In this document: positions 1-7,644 of the stretch, one piece after another
Numbering within the stretch: position 1 is the first letter of the stretch
Layout of the letters: each line of letters begins with the position of its first letter
Assembly (NCBI GenBank): GCA_038246575.1
Contig: JBBRVU010000054.1
Coordinates: forward strand, 1-21,651
Length of the DNA: 21,651 nucleotides
Source: JACCUZ01 sp038246575
GTDB lineage: Bacteria > Actinomycetota > Actinomycetes > JACCUZ01
Reading direction: 5' to 3'
Program-made: the position numbers and the translations under genes
Notes under the pieces: generated by a model
Database searches by the model: none
What the model was told of the DNA's origin: nothing
Seen by the model: the letters and a program-made list of their open reading frames with translations, nothing else

Positions 1-478
1 GAACGTCCAGCTGGTCCTCGCGGCCCAAAACCAGGGTGTAGAGCTCGTGGACGCGGTCGGAGGTGTGTTCCAGTCGCCGTGAGTCCCCGGGCGGGGGCAG
101 GAAGAACCACAGCAACGGCAGGTCGAACCCGCAGGCGAACGCGAGGATCTCCTGAGCGTCGAACTCCCGGCGGCGCTCGCCGGAGAAGGCTCCCTCGATC
201 GCGGAGATGCTGGCCTGGCGCAGGCGCTGGCCGAGGAACGGCTCCAGGCGCGTCGCGGCCTCGTCCTGAGTCCAGCCGCGCAACTCACGGGCCCGGCGGA
301 AGTTGTAGGCGACGATCTCGTTCAGATCGGCCGTGCCCGGCTGTTGCCGCTCGGGTTCAGGCGGTGCCGCCGAGGTCCACCGGGTTCTCGCCACCGTCGC
401 ACCGTACATCGCCTGGGCGTAGTTTGACCACTTGCCAGGAGTAGTGAAGGTGATATCGTCCGAGAACCATGTGACCAT
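1..478 (-). CDS. XRE-family HTH transcriptional regulator, partial (3' end outside window)
   Basis: The reading frame opens with ATG at 478 and stays open to the left edge, giving about 159 visible residues with no stop. Residues about 54-121 form a helix-turn-helix of the XRE/Cro type: an NFRRARELRGWTQDEAA segment, then a recognition-helix region around QASISAIEG and a hydrophobic closing helix ending in FDLPLLWFFLP. The first 50 residues look like an unstructured extension. The gene is divergent from the excisionase-like gene and close to the integrase, which is the usual place for a regulator controlling excision or lysogeny of an integrated element. That role is inferred from position. 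The start is the first ATG of the frame; only a weak GGTAGG precedes it, so a later start (ATG at residue 24) is possible. The C-terminal part is not seen, so a fused effector domain cannot be excluded. Confidence 0.72.
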   Translation of the reverse strand, partial: MVTWFSDDITFTTPGKWSNYAQAMYGATVARTRWTSAAPPEPERQQPGTADLNEIVAYNFRRARELRGWTQDEAATRLEPFLGQRLRQASISAIEGAFSGERRREFDAQEILAFACGFDLPLLWFFLPPPGDSRRLEHTSDRVHELYTLVLGREDQLDV

Positions 479-495
479 CGCCTACCGGTGATATC
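449..495. promoter_or_regulatory. Control region between XRE regulator and excisionase gene, with paired GGTGATATC repeats
   Basis: The nonamer GGTGATATC occurs at 449-457 and again at 487-495 in the same orientation, 38 bp apart. The second copy lies inside an imperfect palindrome (CCGG at both ends of 485-498). The two copies flank the start codon of the leftward regulator (476-478), so they may be operators for that regulator. No convincing -35/-10 pair was found. Confidence 0.35.
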
Positions 496-523
496 CGGGT
501 CAGGCCGCTGGAAGGAGCCGGAT

Positions 524-721
524 ATGCCCCTGCTGACCGTCGACCAAGCCGCTGAGCGCCTGTCCACCAAGCCGCGGTTCATCCGCCGGCTCATCGCCGA
601 GCAACGGATCCCCTACGTCAAGCTCGGTGCCCACGTCCGCATCGACGCCCGCGACATCGACGCCTTCATTGCCGCCGGCCGGGTGACGCCGGGCAACGTG
701 TCCACTGGCGCCTTCCGCTGA
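524..721 (+). CDS. Small excisionase-like helix-turn-helix DNA-binding protein
   Basis: The 65-residue product carries the small HTH domain of the excisionase/MerR-like class (DNA-binding domain of the TIGR01764 kind): a start of the form PLLTVDQAAERLSTKPRFI, then a wing with IPYVKLGAHVRI and DIDAFIAAG. This family binds DNA near attachment sites or promoters and steers recombination direction or transcription. The start at 524 is preferred over the in-frame ATG at 488 because a strong Shine-Dalgarno sequence (GGAAGGAG, 510-517) lies 6 nt upstream and the domain begins right after it. The gene reads toward the integrase 117 bp downstream, as expected for an Xis/Int pair. Excisionase function is inferred from the fold and the neighbour; it could also be a plain element-encoded regulator. 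Confidence 0.8.
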   Translation: MPLLTVDQAAERLSTKPRFIRRLIAEQRIPYVKLGAHVRIDARDIDAFIAAGRVTPGNVSTGAFR

Positions 722-838
722 GCGGTCGGTCCGGCTGACAACGCAATACCGTCAGAGAGCCGCGTCGCAGCCGGTGCTGACTGTCGTCGATCGACTCGGG
801 CGGAACGTCATTCGGGACCGGAGACGAGGAGGTCTGCC

Positions 839-1999
839 GTGGCACACATTGAGGACCGCTGGGAGAAGAGCGTCAACGGCGAGCGAGTCCGCACTGAACG
901 CTTCGGACAGGGGAATCGGTGGAGGGCTCGCTACCTCGATCCGCAGGGTCGGGAGCGGTCGAGAACCTTTCCGCGCAAGATCGACGCGACGCGGTTTCTC
1001 ACGACTGTCGAGAGCGACAAGATGCGTGGCGTCTACGTCGACCCGGCCGCCGGGAGGGTGACCCTCGACACGTACTTCGACGAGTGGTCGAGGCGGCAGC
1101 TGTGGGAAACCGGCACACGGCAGGCCATGAGTCTCGCGGTGCGCTGCACCGGCTTGGGCGGGACGCCGTTGGCGAAGGTGCGCCGCTCGCACATCGAGAC
1201 CTGGATCAAGCGCATGTCCGCGGACGGCTTGGCGCCGGGGACTATCAAGACCCGAGTCAACAACGTTCGCGCTGTACTGCGCGCGGCGGTCCGCGACCAA
1301 GTCATAGCCGCAGATCCCGGCGCCGACGTTGCCCTTCCTCGTGATCGTCGGCGCGAGGCCGCAATGGTCCTTCCGACCGCGTACCAGGTGGCGGCGATCA
1401 TCAACGCCGCGAAGCCGTGGTTCAAAGCGTTCGTGGCTCTTGCCGCGTTCGCCGGCCTTCGCCTCGGTGAGGGTGCCGGGCTGCAGGTCGCCGACATCAA
1501 TTTCCTCGCCCGGTCGTTGGACGTTCGCCGCCAGGTGCAGCGCGCGAACGCAGGCGCGATCGAGATCCGCGCTCCGAAGTACCGCAGTGAGCGCACCGTC
1601 TTCCTCGCTGACGGGCTCCTCGAGATGCTCTCGCAGCACATCGCCACCCACCGCCCGGGTGAGGATCCCGAACGGTGGTTGTTCGAAAGGGCTTCGGGCA
1701 AGCCTCCGCACCAGAACAGCGTTGGTTATCAGTGGCGCGGTGCTTGTCGTCGAGCCAATGTGACCGGCGTGACCCTGCACGACCTTCGTCACTTCTACGC
1801 CTCCGGGCTGATCGCGGCCGGCTGCGACGTCGTGACTGTGCAGCGGGCGCTTGGGCACGCGAAGGCGACGACGACCCTGAACACCTACGCGCACCTGTGG
1901 CCATCAGCCGAGGACCGCACCCGCAAGGCCGCCGGGGAACTGTTCACTGCGGCATTCAGAAAAACCGCTGACGGCCCAGTGACGGCCCGGCAGCCATAG
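839..1999 (+). CDS. Site-specific integrase, tyrosine recombinase family
   Basis: The 386-residue protein has the phage/ICE integrase layout. A short N-terminal arm-binding region (about 1-60) contains GNRWRARYLDPQGRER. A SAM-like core-binding domain covers about 72-170. The catalytic domain follows, with Arg208 (AGLRLGE), Lys247 (PKYRSERTV), His314-x-x-Arg317 (HDLRHFYAS), His340 (LGHA) and nucleophile Tyr350 (TLNTYAH). All six catalytic positions are present, so the enzyme looks active. The GTG start at 839 is supported by GAGGAGG at 826-832 with 6-nt spacing. It lies downstream of the excisionase-like gene and is the last gene before the chromosomal ychF, so it marks the end of an integrated element that extends to the left. 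The 117 bp before it hold only a weak interrupted hairpin (732-762). The element type (prophage or ICE) cannot be told from this window. Confidence 0.95.
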   Translation: MAHIEDRWEKSVNGERVRTERFGQGNRWRARYLDPQGRERSRTFPRKIDATRFLTTVESDKMRGVYVDPAAGRVTLDTYFDEWSRRQLWETGTRQAMSLAVRCTGLGGTPLAKVRRSHIETWIKRMSADGLAPGTIKTRVNNVRAVLRAAVRDQVIAADPGADVALPRDRRREAAMVLPTAYQVAAIINAAKPWFKAFVALAAFAGLRLGEGAGLQVADINFLARSLDVRRQVQRANAGAIEIRAPKYRSERTVFLADGLLEMLSQHIATHRPGEDPERWLFERASGKPPHQNSVGYQWRGACRRANVTGVTLHDLRHFYASGLIAAGCDVVTVQRALGHAKATTTLNTYAHLWPSAEDRTRKAAGELFTAAFRKTADGPVTARQP

Positions 2000-2030
2000 C
2001 ACCGCCTCTGACCTGCGGAAACGCACGATT

Positions 2031-2040
<10 letters not shown>
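2000..2040. other. Probable boundary between integrated element and chromosome (attachment site expected here)
   Basis: Only 31 bp separate the integrase stop (1997-1999) from the ychF stop (2031-2033). Integrases of this kind usually lie next to their own attachment site, so the crossover core should be in this gap or in the 3' end of ychF. No tRNA gene or clear inverted core was seen. The other end of the element is outside the window, so the direct repeat cannot be checked here. Confidence 0.3.
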
Positions 2041-3122
<1,082 letters not shown>

Positions 3123-3130
3123 GGGCTCCA

Positions 3131-3136
3131 AGAGTA
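3131..3136 (-). promoter_or_regulatory. -10 hexamer for ychF
   Basis: Read on the minus strand the hexamer is TACTCT, followed after 8 nt by the GTG at 3122. This spacing would start transcription at or next to the start codon. No -35 box is evident. Confidence 0.45.
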
Positions 3137-3244
3137 CGGAGGGCTGGCGCCGGAGCCGAATCGGCCGACTCAGGCGGTTGCCACCGGACCCGCCCAGGCG
3201 GCCAGGCCTGCACCGACACGCGCAACGAGACCTTGGCGGGTTGT

Positions 3245-3269
3245 GTCCAGGGTGTCCGCGACCCTGGAC
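3245..3269. promoter_or_regulatory. 25-bp perfect inverted repeat just upstream of rmuC
   Basis: The arms GTCCAGGGT (3245-3253) and ACCCTGGAC (3261-3269) are perfectly complementary over 9 bp, with a 7-nt centre. The right arm overlaps a weak -10-like GACCCT (3260-3265) and ends 3 bp before the rmuC ATG. It can be an operator, or, if transcription starts upstream, a hairpin hiding the ribosome-binding region. Confidence 0.5.
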
Positions 3270-3272
3270 GGC

Positions 3273-4505
3273 ATGGAGATCACACTGCTCATCGTCGGGC
3301 TGGCCCTGGGTCTGGCGTCGGGGCTGGCACTGGGTCTCACGCTCGGTCGGGCGCAGTCAGGCGCGCACCGCGCCGGCACCGAGGCGGAGGTGCGGCTGCT
3401 GCGCGAGCGGCTGGCCGTCGCCGACTCCTCGGCGGACCGTCGCGAGGACATCGCAGTGACCGTCGCGCCGCTGCGGGAGGCGCTGGGCAAGGTCGAGGTC
3501 CATCTACTCGAGCTCGAGAACTCACGAGTCTCGGCCTATGCCTCGCTCTCGGAGCAGGTTGCCGCCATGCGCACGACCGGTGAGGCGCTGCGCGACCAGA
3601 CCACCTCGCTGGTGACCGCGTTGCGCGCGCCGCAGGCTCGCGGGCGTTGGGGCGAGATGCAGCTGCGTCGGGTCGTCGAGCTGGCCGGGATGGTCGAGCA
3701 CTGCGACTTCACCGAGCAGGCGTCGGTGATCGGTGACCACGGCACCCTGCGACCCGACCTGGTCGTAGCTTTGGCAGGCGGAAAGCAGGTCGTCGTCGAC
3801 GCGAAGGTCTCGCTCGCTGCCTACCTCGAGGCCGCCGAGTCCCGCGACCCCGATGTCGTCGAGGCCCGGATGCGGGCCCACGCGCGCCACCTGCGCGAGC
3901 ATGTGAAGGGTCTTGCCGCGAAGGAGTACTGGCGGTCCTTCGAGCCCACCCCCGAGTTCGTCGTGCTCTTCATCCCCGGTGACGCATTCCTGGCACCCGC
4001 GCTGGAGCGGGACCCGCGGCTGCTCGACGACGCGATCGCCTCCCGGGTGCTCATCGCGACCCCGACCACATTGATCGCCATGCTGCGCACCATCGCCTAC
4101 TCCTGGCAGCAGGACGCGCTCACCGCGAACGCCCGGTCGGTGTTCGAGCTCGGTCGCGAGCTCTACCGGCGGCTGGGCACGCTCGGCAGTCACGTCGACA
4201 AGCTCGGCAAGACACTCGGCCGCGCGGTCGAGGACTACAACAAGACGGTGGGCTCCCTCGAGCGCAGCGTCCTGGTGCAGGCGCGCCGGATGGCCGACCT
4301 GCAGGTCACCGATGCCGAGCTGCCCGAGCTCGACCCCGTCGATGCCGCGCCGCGGCCGTTGGGCGCCCCCGAGCTCCTCGAGTCGAGCACGGATCGCCTT
4401 GCGCCGGACCCGGTCGAGTCGCTCGCGCAGCGACGGCCGCCCAGCATCGATGAGCTGGTCGCCGGCGACGAGTCCCCGGGCACCCGCCTGCGGGAGGCCA
4501 GATGA
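3273..4505 (+). CDS. rmuC: DNA recombination protein RmuC
   Basis: The 410-residue protein has an N-terminal hydrophobic anchor (about residues 2-25), a charged, probably coiled-coil stretch to about 110, and the RmuC domain (about 110-340). The domain begins LRAPQARGRWGEMQLRRVVELAGM and continues through VVDAKVSLAAYLEA, PEFVVLFIPGDAFLAPAL and TPTTLIAMLRTIAYSWQQ. RmuC proteins carry a nuclease-like fold and limit inversions at short inverted repeats in E. coli; the family link is established, the role here is inferred. The frame is open far upstream (through the ychF antisense strand), but ATG 3273 gives the expected membrane anchor. GTG at 3243 is an in-frame alternative but would lie outside the 25-bp palindrome. 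The last 70 residues are acidic and proline-rich. Confidence 0.92.
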   Translation: MEITLLIVGLALGLASGLALGLTLGRAQSGAHRAGTEAEVRLLRERLAVADSSADRREDIAVTVAPLREALGKVEVHLLELENSRVSAYASLSEQVAAMRTTGEALRDQTTSLVTALRAPQARGRWGEMQLRRVVELAGMVEHCDFTEQASVIGDHGTLRPDLVVALAGGKQVVVDAKVSLAAYLEAAESRDPDVVEARMRAHARHLREHVKGLAAKEYWRSFEPTPEFVVLFIPGDAFLAPALERDPRLLDDAIASRVLIATPTTLIAMLRTIAYSWQQDALTANARSVFELGRELYRRLGTLGSHVDKLGKTLGRAVEDYNKTVGSLERSVLVQARRMADLQVTDAELPELDPVDAAPRPLGAPELLESSTDRLAPDPVESLAQRRPPSIDELVAGDESPGTRLREAR

Positions 4506-4575
4506 CCTGAGCCTGCTCCGTCGATCATGAGTCGGCCCTGGGCGTGTCACGGGCGGCGCGGCCCGACGCTGTGCC

Positions 4576-4581
4576 TACCGT
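4576..4581 (+). promoter_or_regulatory. -10 hexamer for the DUF6542-like gene
   Basis: TACCGT lies exactly 6 nt before the GTG at 4588, the layout of a leaderless transcript. No Shine-Dalgarno sequence precedes the GTG, which supports this reading. Confidence 0.55.
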
Positions 4582-4587
4582 GTTCGG

Positions 4588-5133
4588 GTGACGACGACCG
4601 TGGACGCCGCCGACTCGCCGATCGTCGTGGCGTCAACCACCGAAGACGCACCAACGCCGCCTCCGGCTGCTGCCTGCGAGACATCAGATGGCTGGCGGCA
4701 GCGACTCGGACTGCTGCGCCGACAGCCACTCACGCGTGCGTTGACCGAGCAGACGTTGACCGGACCGGGTGCCGTGCTGGTGGCCGTCCTGCTGATCAGC
4801 CCGGGCATCCTGCTGGACCTGGTGACCGACGGGACCTTCGGTGCGCCGTCGACGGTGGCGTTCCTGCTGGCGAGCGCGGCAGCAGCGCTCGTGGTCCGAA
4901 CCCGGGCCATGGCGACGGCCGTCGTGCTGCCGCCGCTGCTCTTTGCTGCGGCAGTCACCGCGCTTGCCCGGCTCAACGGCGCCAACGCCGGCGTGCGCGA
5001 GACAGTCCTCGACGCAGGCACCACGCTGGCACTGACCGCACCGGTCCTCTTCGCCGGAACCGCGCTGGTGCTGGTCGTCGTCCTCGGACGGCTGCTCTGG
5101 GGCTTGGCGAGGCAGGCGTTGGTCAGGCGCTGA
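4588..5133 (+). CDS. Small integral membrane protein, DUF6542-like
   Basis: The product is 181 residues. A polar N-terminus of about 57 residues is rich in Thr, Pro and Ala. It is followed by four hydrophobic segments, roughly 59-80, 86-104, 106-127 and 140-172, and a basic tail ending in RQALVRR. Its length, topology and place next to ispH and xseA match the DUF6542 proteins of Actinobacteria; that assignment is from memory and moderate. No catalytic motif is visible and the function is unknown. The GTG start has no Shine-Dalgarno sequence but a -10 hexamer at leaderless distance. The 3' end overlaps the 3' end of ispH by 11 bp in convergent orientation. Confidence 0.75.
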   Translation: MTTTVDAADSPIVVASTTEDAPTPPPAAACETSDGWRQRLGLLRRQPLTRALTEQTLTGPGAVLVAVLLISPGILLDLVTDGTFGAPSTVAFLLASAAAALVVRTRAMATAVVLPPLLFAAAVTALARLNGANAGVRETVLDAGTTLALTAPVLFAGTALVLVVVLGRLLWGLARQALVRR

Positions 5134-6091
5134 CGCCGGCTGCCTTCATGTCCCGGCGCAGCTCGGGCGGCAGGGCGAACAACAAGGACTCCTCCGCGGC
5201 GACGACCTCCTCGACGTCGGAGAACCCACGCTCGGCCAGCCACTCGAGCACCCCGCGGACCAGGATCTCCGGCACCGAAGCACCGGAGGTCACACCGACG
5301 GTCGTCACGCCGTCGAGACACGACTCGTCGAGCTCGCTCGCCTTGTCGACCAGGACTCCGGCACGAGCGCCACACTCCAGCGCGACCTCGACCAGGCGTA
5401 CCGAGTTGGAGGAGTTCGTCGAGCCCACCACGATCATCAGGTCGCTGCGCGCGGCAATGTCCTTGACGGCGACCTGACGGTTCTGGGTCGCGTAGCAGAT
5501 GTCGTCGCTGGGCGGGTCCAGCAACGCGGGGAACCGCTCACGCAGTCGCCGGACGGTCTCGAGGGTCTCGTCGACAGAGAGCGTCGTCTGGGACAGCCAG
5601 GCCACCTTCTCGGGATCGCGGACCTGGACGTTGGCGACGTCGTCCGGACCGTCGACCAGGTGGATGTGCTCGGGCGCCTCTCCCGTGGTGCCGACGACCT
5701 CCTCGTGGCCGTCGTGGCCGATCAGCAGGATGTCGAGGTCGTCGCTGGCGAACCGGCGAGCCTCGTGATGCACCTTGGTGACCAAAGGGCAGGTCGCGTC
5801 GATCGTCTTGAGTCCGCGCGCAGCGGCTTCCTCATGCACGACCGGCGCGACGCCGTGCGCGGAGAAGACCACCGTCGCGCCCTCGGGCACCTCGTCGTTC
5901 TCCTCGACGAAGATGGCGCCGCGCCCCTCCAGCGTCTCGACGACGTGCTTGTTGTGCACGATCTGTTTGCGCACGTAGACCGGGGTGCCGTAGGTCTCCA
6001 GGGCCTTCTCGACCGAGATGACGGCGCGATCGACCCCGGCGCAGTAGCCTCGCGGGGCAGCGAGAAGGACCTGTTTCGCGGCTTGGGGCAT
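5123..6091 (-). CDS. ispH: 4-hydroxy-3-methylbut-2-enyl diphosphate reductase
   Basis: IspH (LytB) is the [4Fe-4S] enzyme that makes IPP and DMAPP in the last step of the non-mevalonate (MEP) pathway. The 322-residue protein has the three cluster cysteines in their usual contexts: Cys17 in APRGYCAGV, Cys101 in DATCPLVTKVH and Cys199 in DDICYATQNRQ. The catalytic Glu138 sits in VVGTTGE, and the diphosphate-binding GSTNSSNS motif is present. ATG 6091 is chosen although the frame is open much further upstream, because the conserved fold begins within 10 residues and TACCAT lies 6 nt before the ATG. The gene is divergent from xseA, with only 36 bp between start codons. The cis-prenyltransferase at 16886 uses products of the same pathway. 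Confidence 0.97.
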   Translation of the reverse strand: MPQAAKQVLLAAPRGYCAGVDRAVISVEKALETYGTPVYVRKQIVHNKHVVETLEGRGAIFVEENDEVPEGATVVFSAHGVAPVVHEEAAARGLKTIDATCPLVTKVHHEARRFASDDLDILLIGHDGHEEVVGTTGEAPEHIHLVDGPDDVANVQVRDPEKVAWLSQTTLSVDETLETVRRLRERFPALLDPPSDDICYATQNRQVAVKDIAARSDLMIVVGSTNSSNSVRLVEVALECGARAGVLVDKASELDESCLDGVTTVGVTSGASVPEILVRGVLEWLAERGFSDVEEVVAAEESLLFALPPELRRDMKAAGVSA

Positions 6092-6097
6092 GCGTCC

Positions 6098-6103
6098 ATG
6101 GTA
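6098..6103 (-). promoter_or_regulatory. -10 hexamer for ispH
   Basis: On the minus strand the hexamer is TACCAT, 6 nt before the ATG at 6091. It fits TANNNT and implies a leaderless mRNA. The RNA polymerase footprint must overlap that of the xseA promoter. Confidence 0.55.
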
Positions 6104-6115
6104 GGTCGATCCGGA

Positions 6116-6121
6116 TAGCCT
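6116..6121 (+). promoter_or_regulatory. -10 hexamer for xseA
   Basis: TAGCCT lies 6 nt before the ATG at 6128, again at leaderless distance. An 8-bp palindrome, ATCCGGAT (6109-6116), sits midway between this hexamer and that of ispH. Confidence 0.55.
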
Positions 6122-6127
6122 CGCCGG

Positions 6128-7384
6128 ATGGGCCTGACCACGTCTGCGGAACAGCCCGTGCCGGTGCGTCGGGTGACTCAGCTCATGACGGAGTGGATCG
6201 GGCGCCTGGGCTACGTGTGGATCGAGGGTCAGGTGGCCCAGATCAGCCGGCGACCGGGTCAGCGGACGGCCTTCCTCACCCTGCGCGACTCGAGTGCGGA
6301 CATGTCCCTGTCGGTCACCTGCTCGGAGAGGCTGTTGGACGGCCCGGCCGCCGGGATCGCGGAGGGCGCGACCGTCGTCGTCCACGCCAAGCCGAACCTC
6401 TACCCGGCTCGAGGCACCCTCTCTCTCGCTGCCGACCAGATCCGCCAGGTCGGGGTCGGCGAGCTGCTTGCGCAGCTCGAGCACCTCAGATCGGTGCTGG
6501 CCGCGGAGGGTGTCTTCGACTCCCGGCACAAGCGCCCGCTGCCCTTCCTGCCCCGCGTCGTCGGAGTCGTCTGCGGCCGCGCGTCGGCGGCGGAGAAGGA
6601 CGTGGTCGAGAACGGCCGACGACGGTGGCCGGCGGTGCGGTTCCGGGTCGAGGAGGTCGCCGTCCAGGGTCCGACCGCGGTGACGGAGGTGACCGCTGCG
6701 ATCGGACGACTCGACGCTGACCCCGAGGTCGACGTCATCGTCGTGACCCGCGGTGGCGGGTCCCTCGAGGACCTGCTGCCGTTCTCCAACGAAGCGATGG
6801 TCCGGGCCGTGGCCAGTGCGCGCACCCCGGTGGTCAGTGCCATCGGTCACGAGGCCGACACACCGCTGCTCGACCTCGTCGCCGACGTACGCGCCTCCAC
6901 CCCGACCGACGCGGCGAAGCGCGTCGTGCCCGACGTGGTCGAGGAGACCGAACGGGTCGAGGCCCTGCGGCGACGCAACCTGAGCGCCGTGCGCACCGTG
7001 CTCGACCGCGAAACGGCTGCCCTCCGCGCGATGCGCAGCCGGCCGTGCCTGGCCGAGCCGCAGTCGATGATCGAGCCGCGCCGGACCGAGGTCGGCGCCT
7101 TGCGCGATCGGTCCCGCCGAGTGCTGACCGCGGTCCTCGACCGGGCAACCGATGACATCGTGCACACTCTCGCCCGGGTCACGGCCCTGTCCCCCGCGGC
7201 GACACTGCAACGCGGGTACGCCGTTCTGCAGCGACCCGACGGTCACGTGGTGCGCACCGCCGCAGAGGTCAGCACCGGCGACGGTCTGCGCGCCCGCCTC
7301 GCCGAGGGCAGCCTCGCCGTCGAGGTCACGGCCATCGAGGTCAAGACCGGTGATGCTGGCGGTGCCTCCGCCGAGGCGTCATAG
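6128..7384 (+). CDS. xseA: Exodeoxyribonuclease VII large subunit
   Basis: XseA is the catalytic subunit of exonuclease VII, which degrades single-stranded DNA to short oligonucleotides. The 418-residue protein has an N-terminal OB-fold (about 12-110, with WIEGQVAQIS and AFLTLRD) and the catalytic domain (about 125-400). The latter contains RPLPFLPRVVGVVCG, the glycine-rich VVTRGGGSLEDLLPFSNE motif and AIGHEADTPLLDLVADVRASTPTDAA. The C-terminus returns to LSPAATLQRGYAVLQ, typical of the family. The length is normal. The ATG at 6128 lies 6 nt after a -10 hexamer and has no Shine-Dalgarno sequence. The small subunit xseB follows 10 bp after the stop, as an operon or with its own promoter. Confidence 0.97.
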   Translation: MGLTTSAEQPVPVRRVTQLMTEWIGRLGYVWIEGQVAQISRRPGQRTAFLTLRDSSADMSLSVTCSERLLDGPAAGIAEGATVVVHAKPNLYPARGTLSLAADQIRQVGVGELLAQLEHLRSVLAAEGVFDSRHKRPLPFLPRVVGVVCGRASAAEKDVVENGRRRWPAVRFRVEEVAVQGPTAVTEVTAAIGRLDADPEVDVIVVTRGGGSLEDLLPFSNEAMVRAVASARTPVVSAIGHEADTPLLDLVADVRASTPTDAAKRVVPDVVEETERVEALRRRNLSAVRTVLDRETAALRAMRSRPCLAEPQSMIEPRRTEVGALRDRSRRVLTAVLDRATDDIVHTLARVTALSPAATLQRGYAVLQRPDGHVVRTAAEVSTGDGLRARLAEGSLAVEVTAIEVKTGDAGGASAEAS

Positions 7385-7387
7385 GGT
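7382..7387 (+). promoter_or_regulatory. Possible -10 hexamer for xseB, overlapping the xseA stop codon
   Basis: TAGGGT lies 7 nt before the GTG at 7395. Its first three bases are the xseA stop codon. The AGGG could instead act as a ribosome-binding site for coupled translation, so both readings are open. Confidence 0.35.
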
Positions 7388-7394
7388 GATCGCC

Positions 7395-7643
7395 GTGCCT
7401 GACACCAGTCCGTCTGACCACGCAGGACCGTCCGACCACACCGACCTTGCCGACCCGCCGGCCAGCTACGAGGAAGCGCGCGACGAGCTGGTCGACGTGG
7501 TCCGTCGGCTCGAGACCGGCGGCGCCAGCCTCGAGGAGTCGCTAGCGCTCTGGGAGCGCGGCGAGGCGCTGGCGGCCCTGTGTCAGCGCTGGCTGGACGG
7601 GGCGCGGGCCCGGCTGGATGCCGCGGTGGCCCGCGAGGACTGA
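7395..7643 (+). CDS. xseB: Exodeoxyribonuclease VII small subunit
   Basis: The 82-residue product has a polar N-terminus of about 22 residues, then the helical-hairpin XseB domain: SYEEARDELVDVVRRLETGGASLEESLALWERGEALAALCQRWLDGARARLD. XseB subunits bind the XseA helix and are needed for active exonuclease VII. GTG 7395 is taken as the start; the in-frame GTG at 7386 lies inside the -10/ribosome-binding region and is less likely. The gene follows xseA by 10 bp. Its stop is separated by a single base from the stop of the convergent DUF4245-like gene. Confidence 0.95.
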   Translation: MPDTSPSDHAGPSDHTDLADPPASYEEARDELVDVVRRLETGGASLEESLALWERGEALAALCQRWLDGARARLDAAVARED

Positions 7644-7644
7644 C

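Noticed and set aside
79..444. Plus-strand 121-codon ORF at the left edge
   Set aside because: Arg/Pro/Ser-rich shadow of the XRE regulator gene with no start signal.
732..762. Hairpin between the excisionase-like gene and the integrase
   Set aside because: The stem (CGG-CTGAC with GTCAG-CCG) is short and interrupted by a 4-nt bulge, so it is not worth a separate call as a terminator or recombination arm site.
6092..7246. Long minus-strand extension of ispH across xseA
   Set aside because: The frame is open only because of GC-rich codon bias. The IspH fold begins at 6091 and xseA is fully supported on the other strand.
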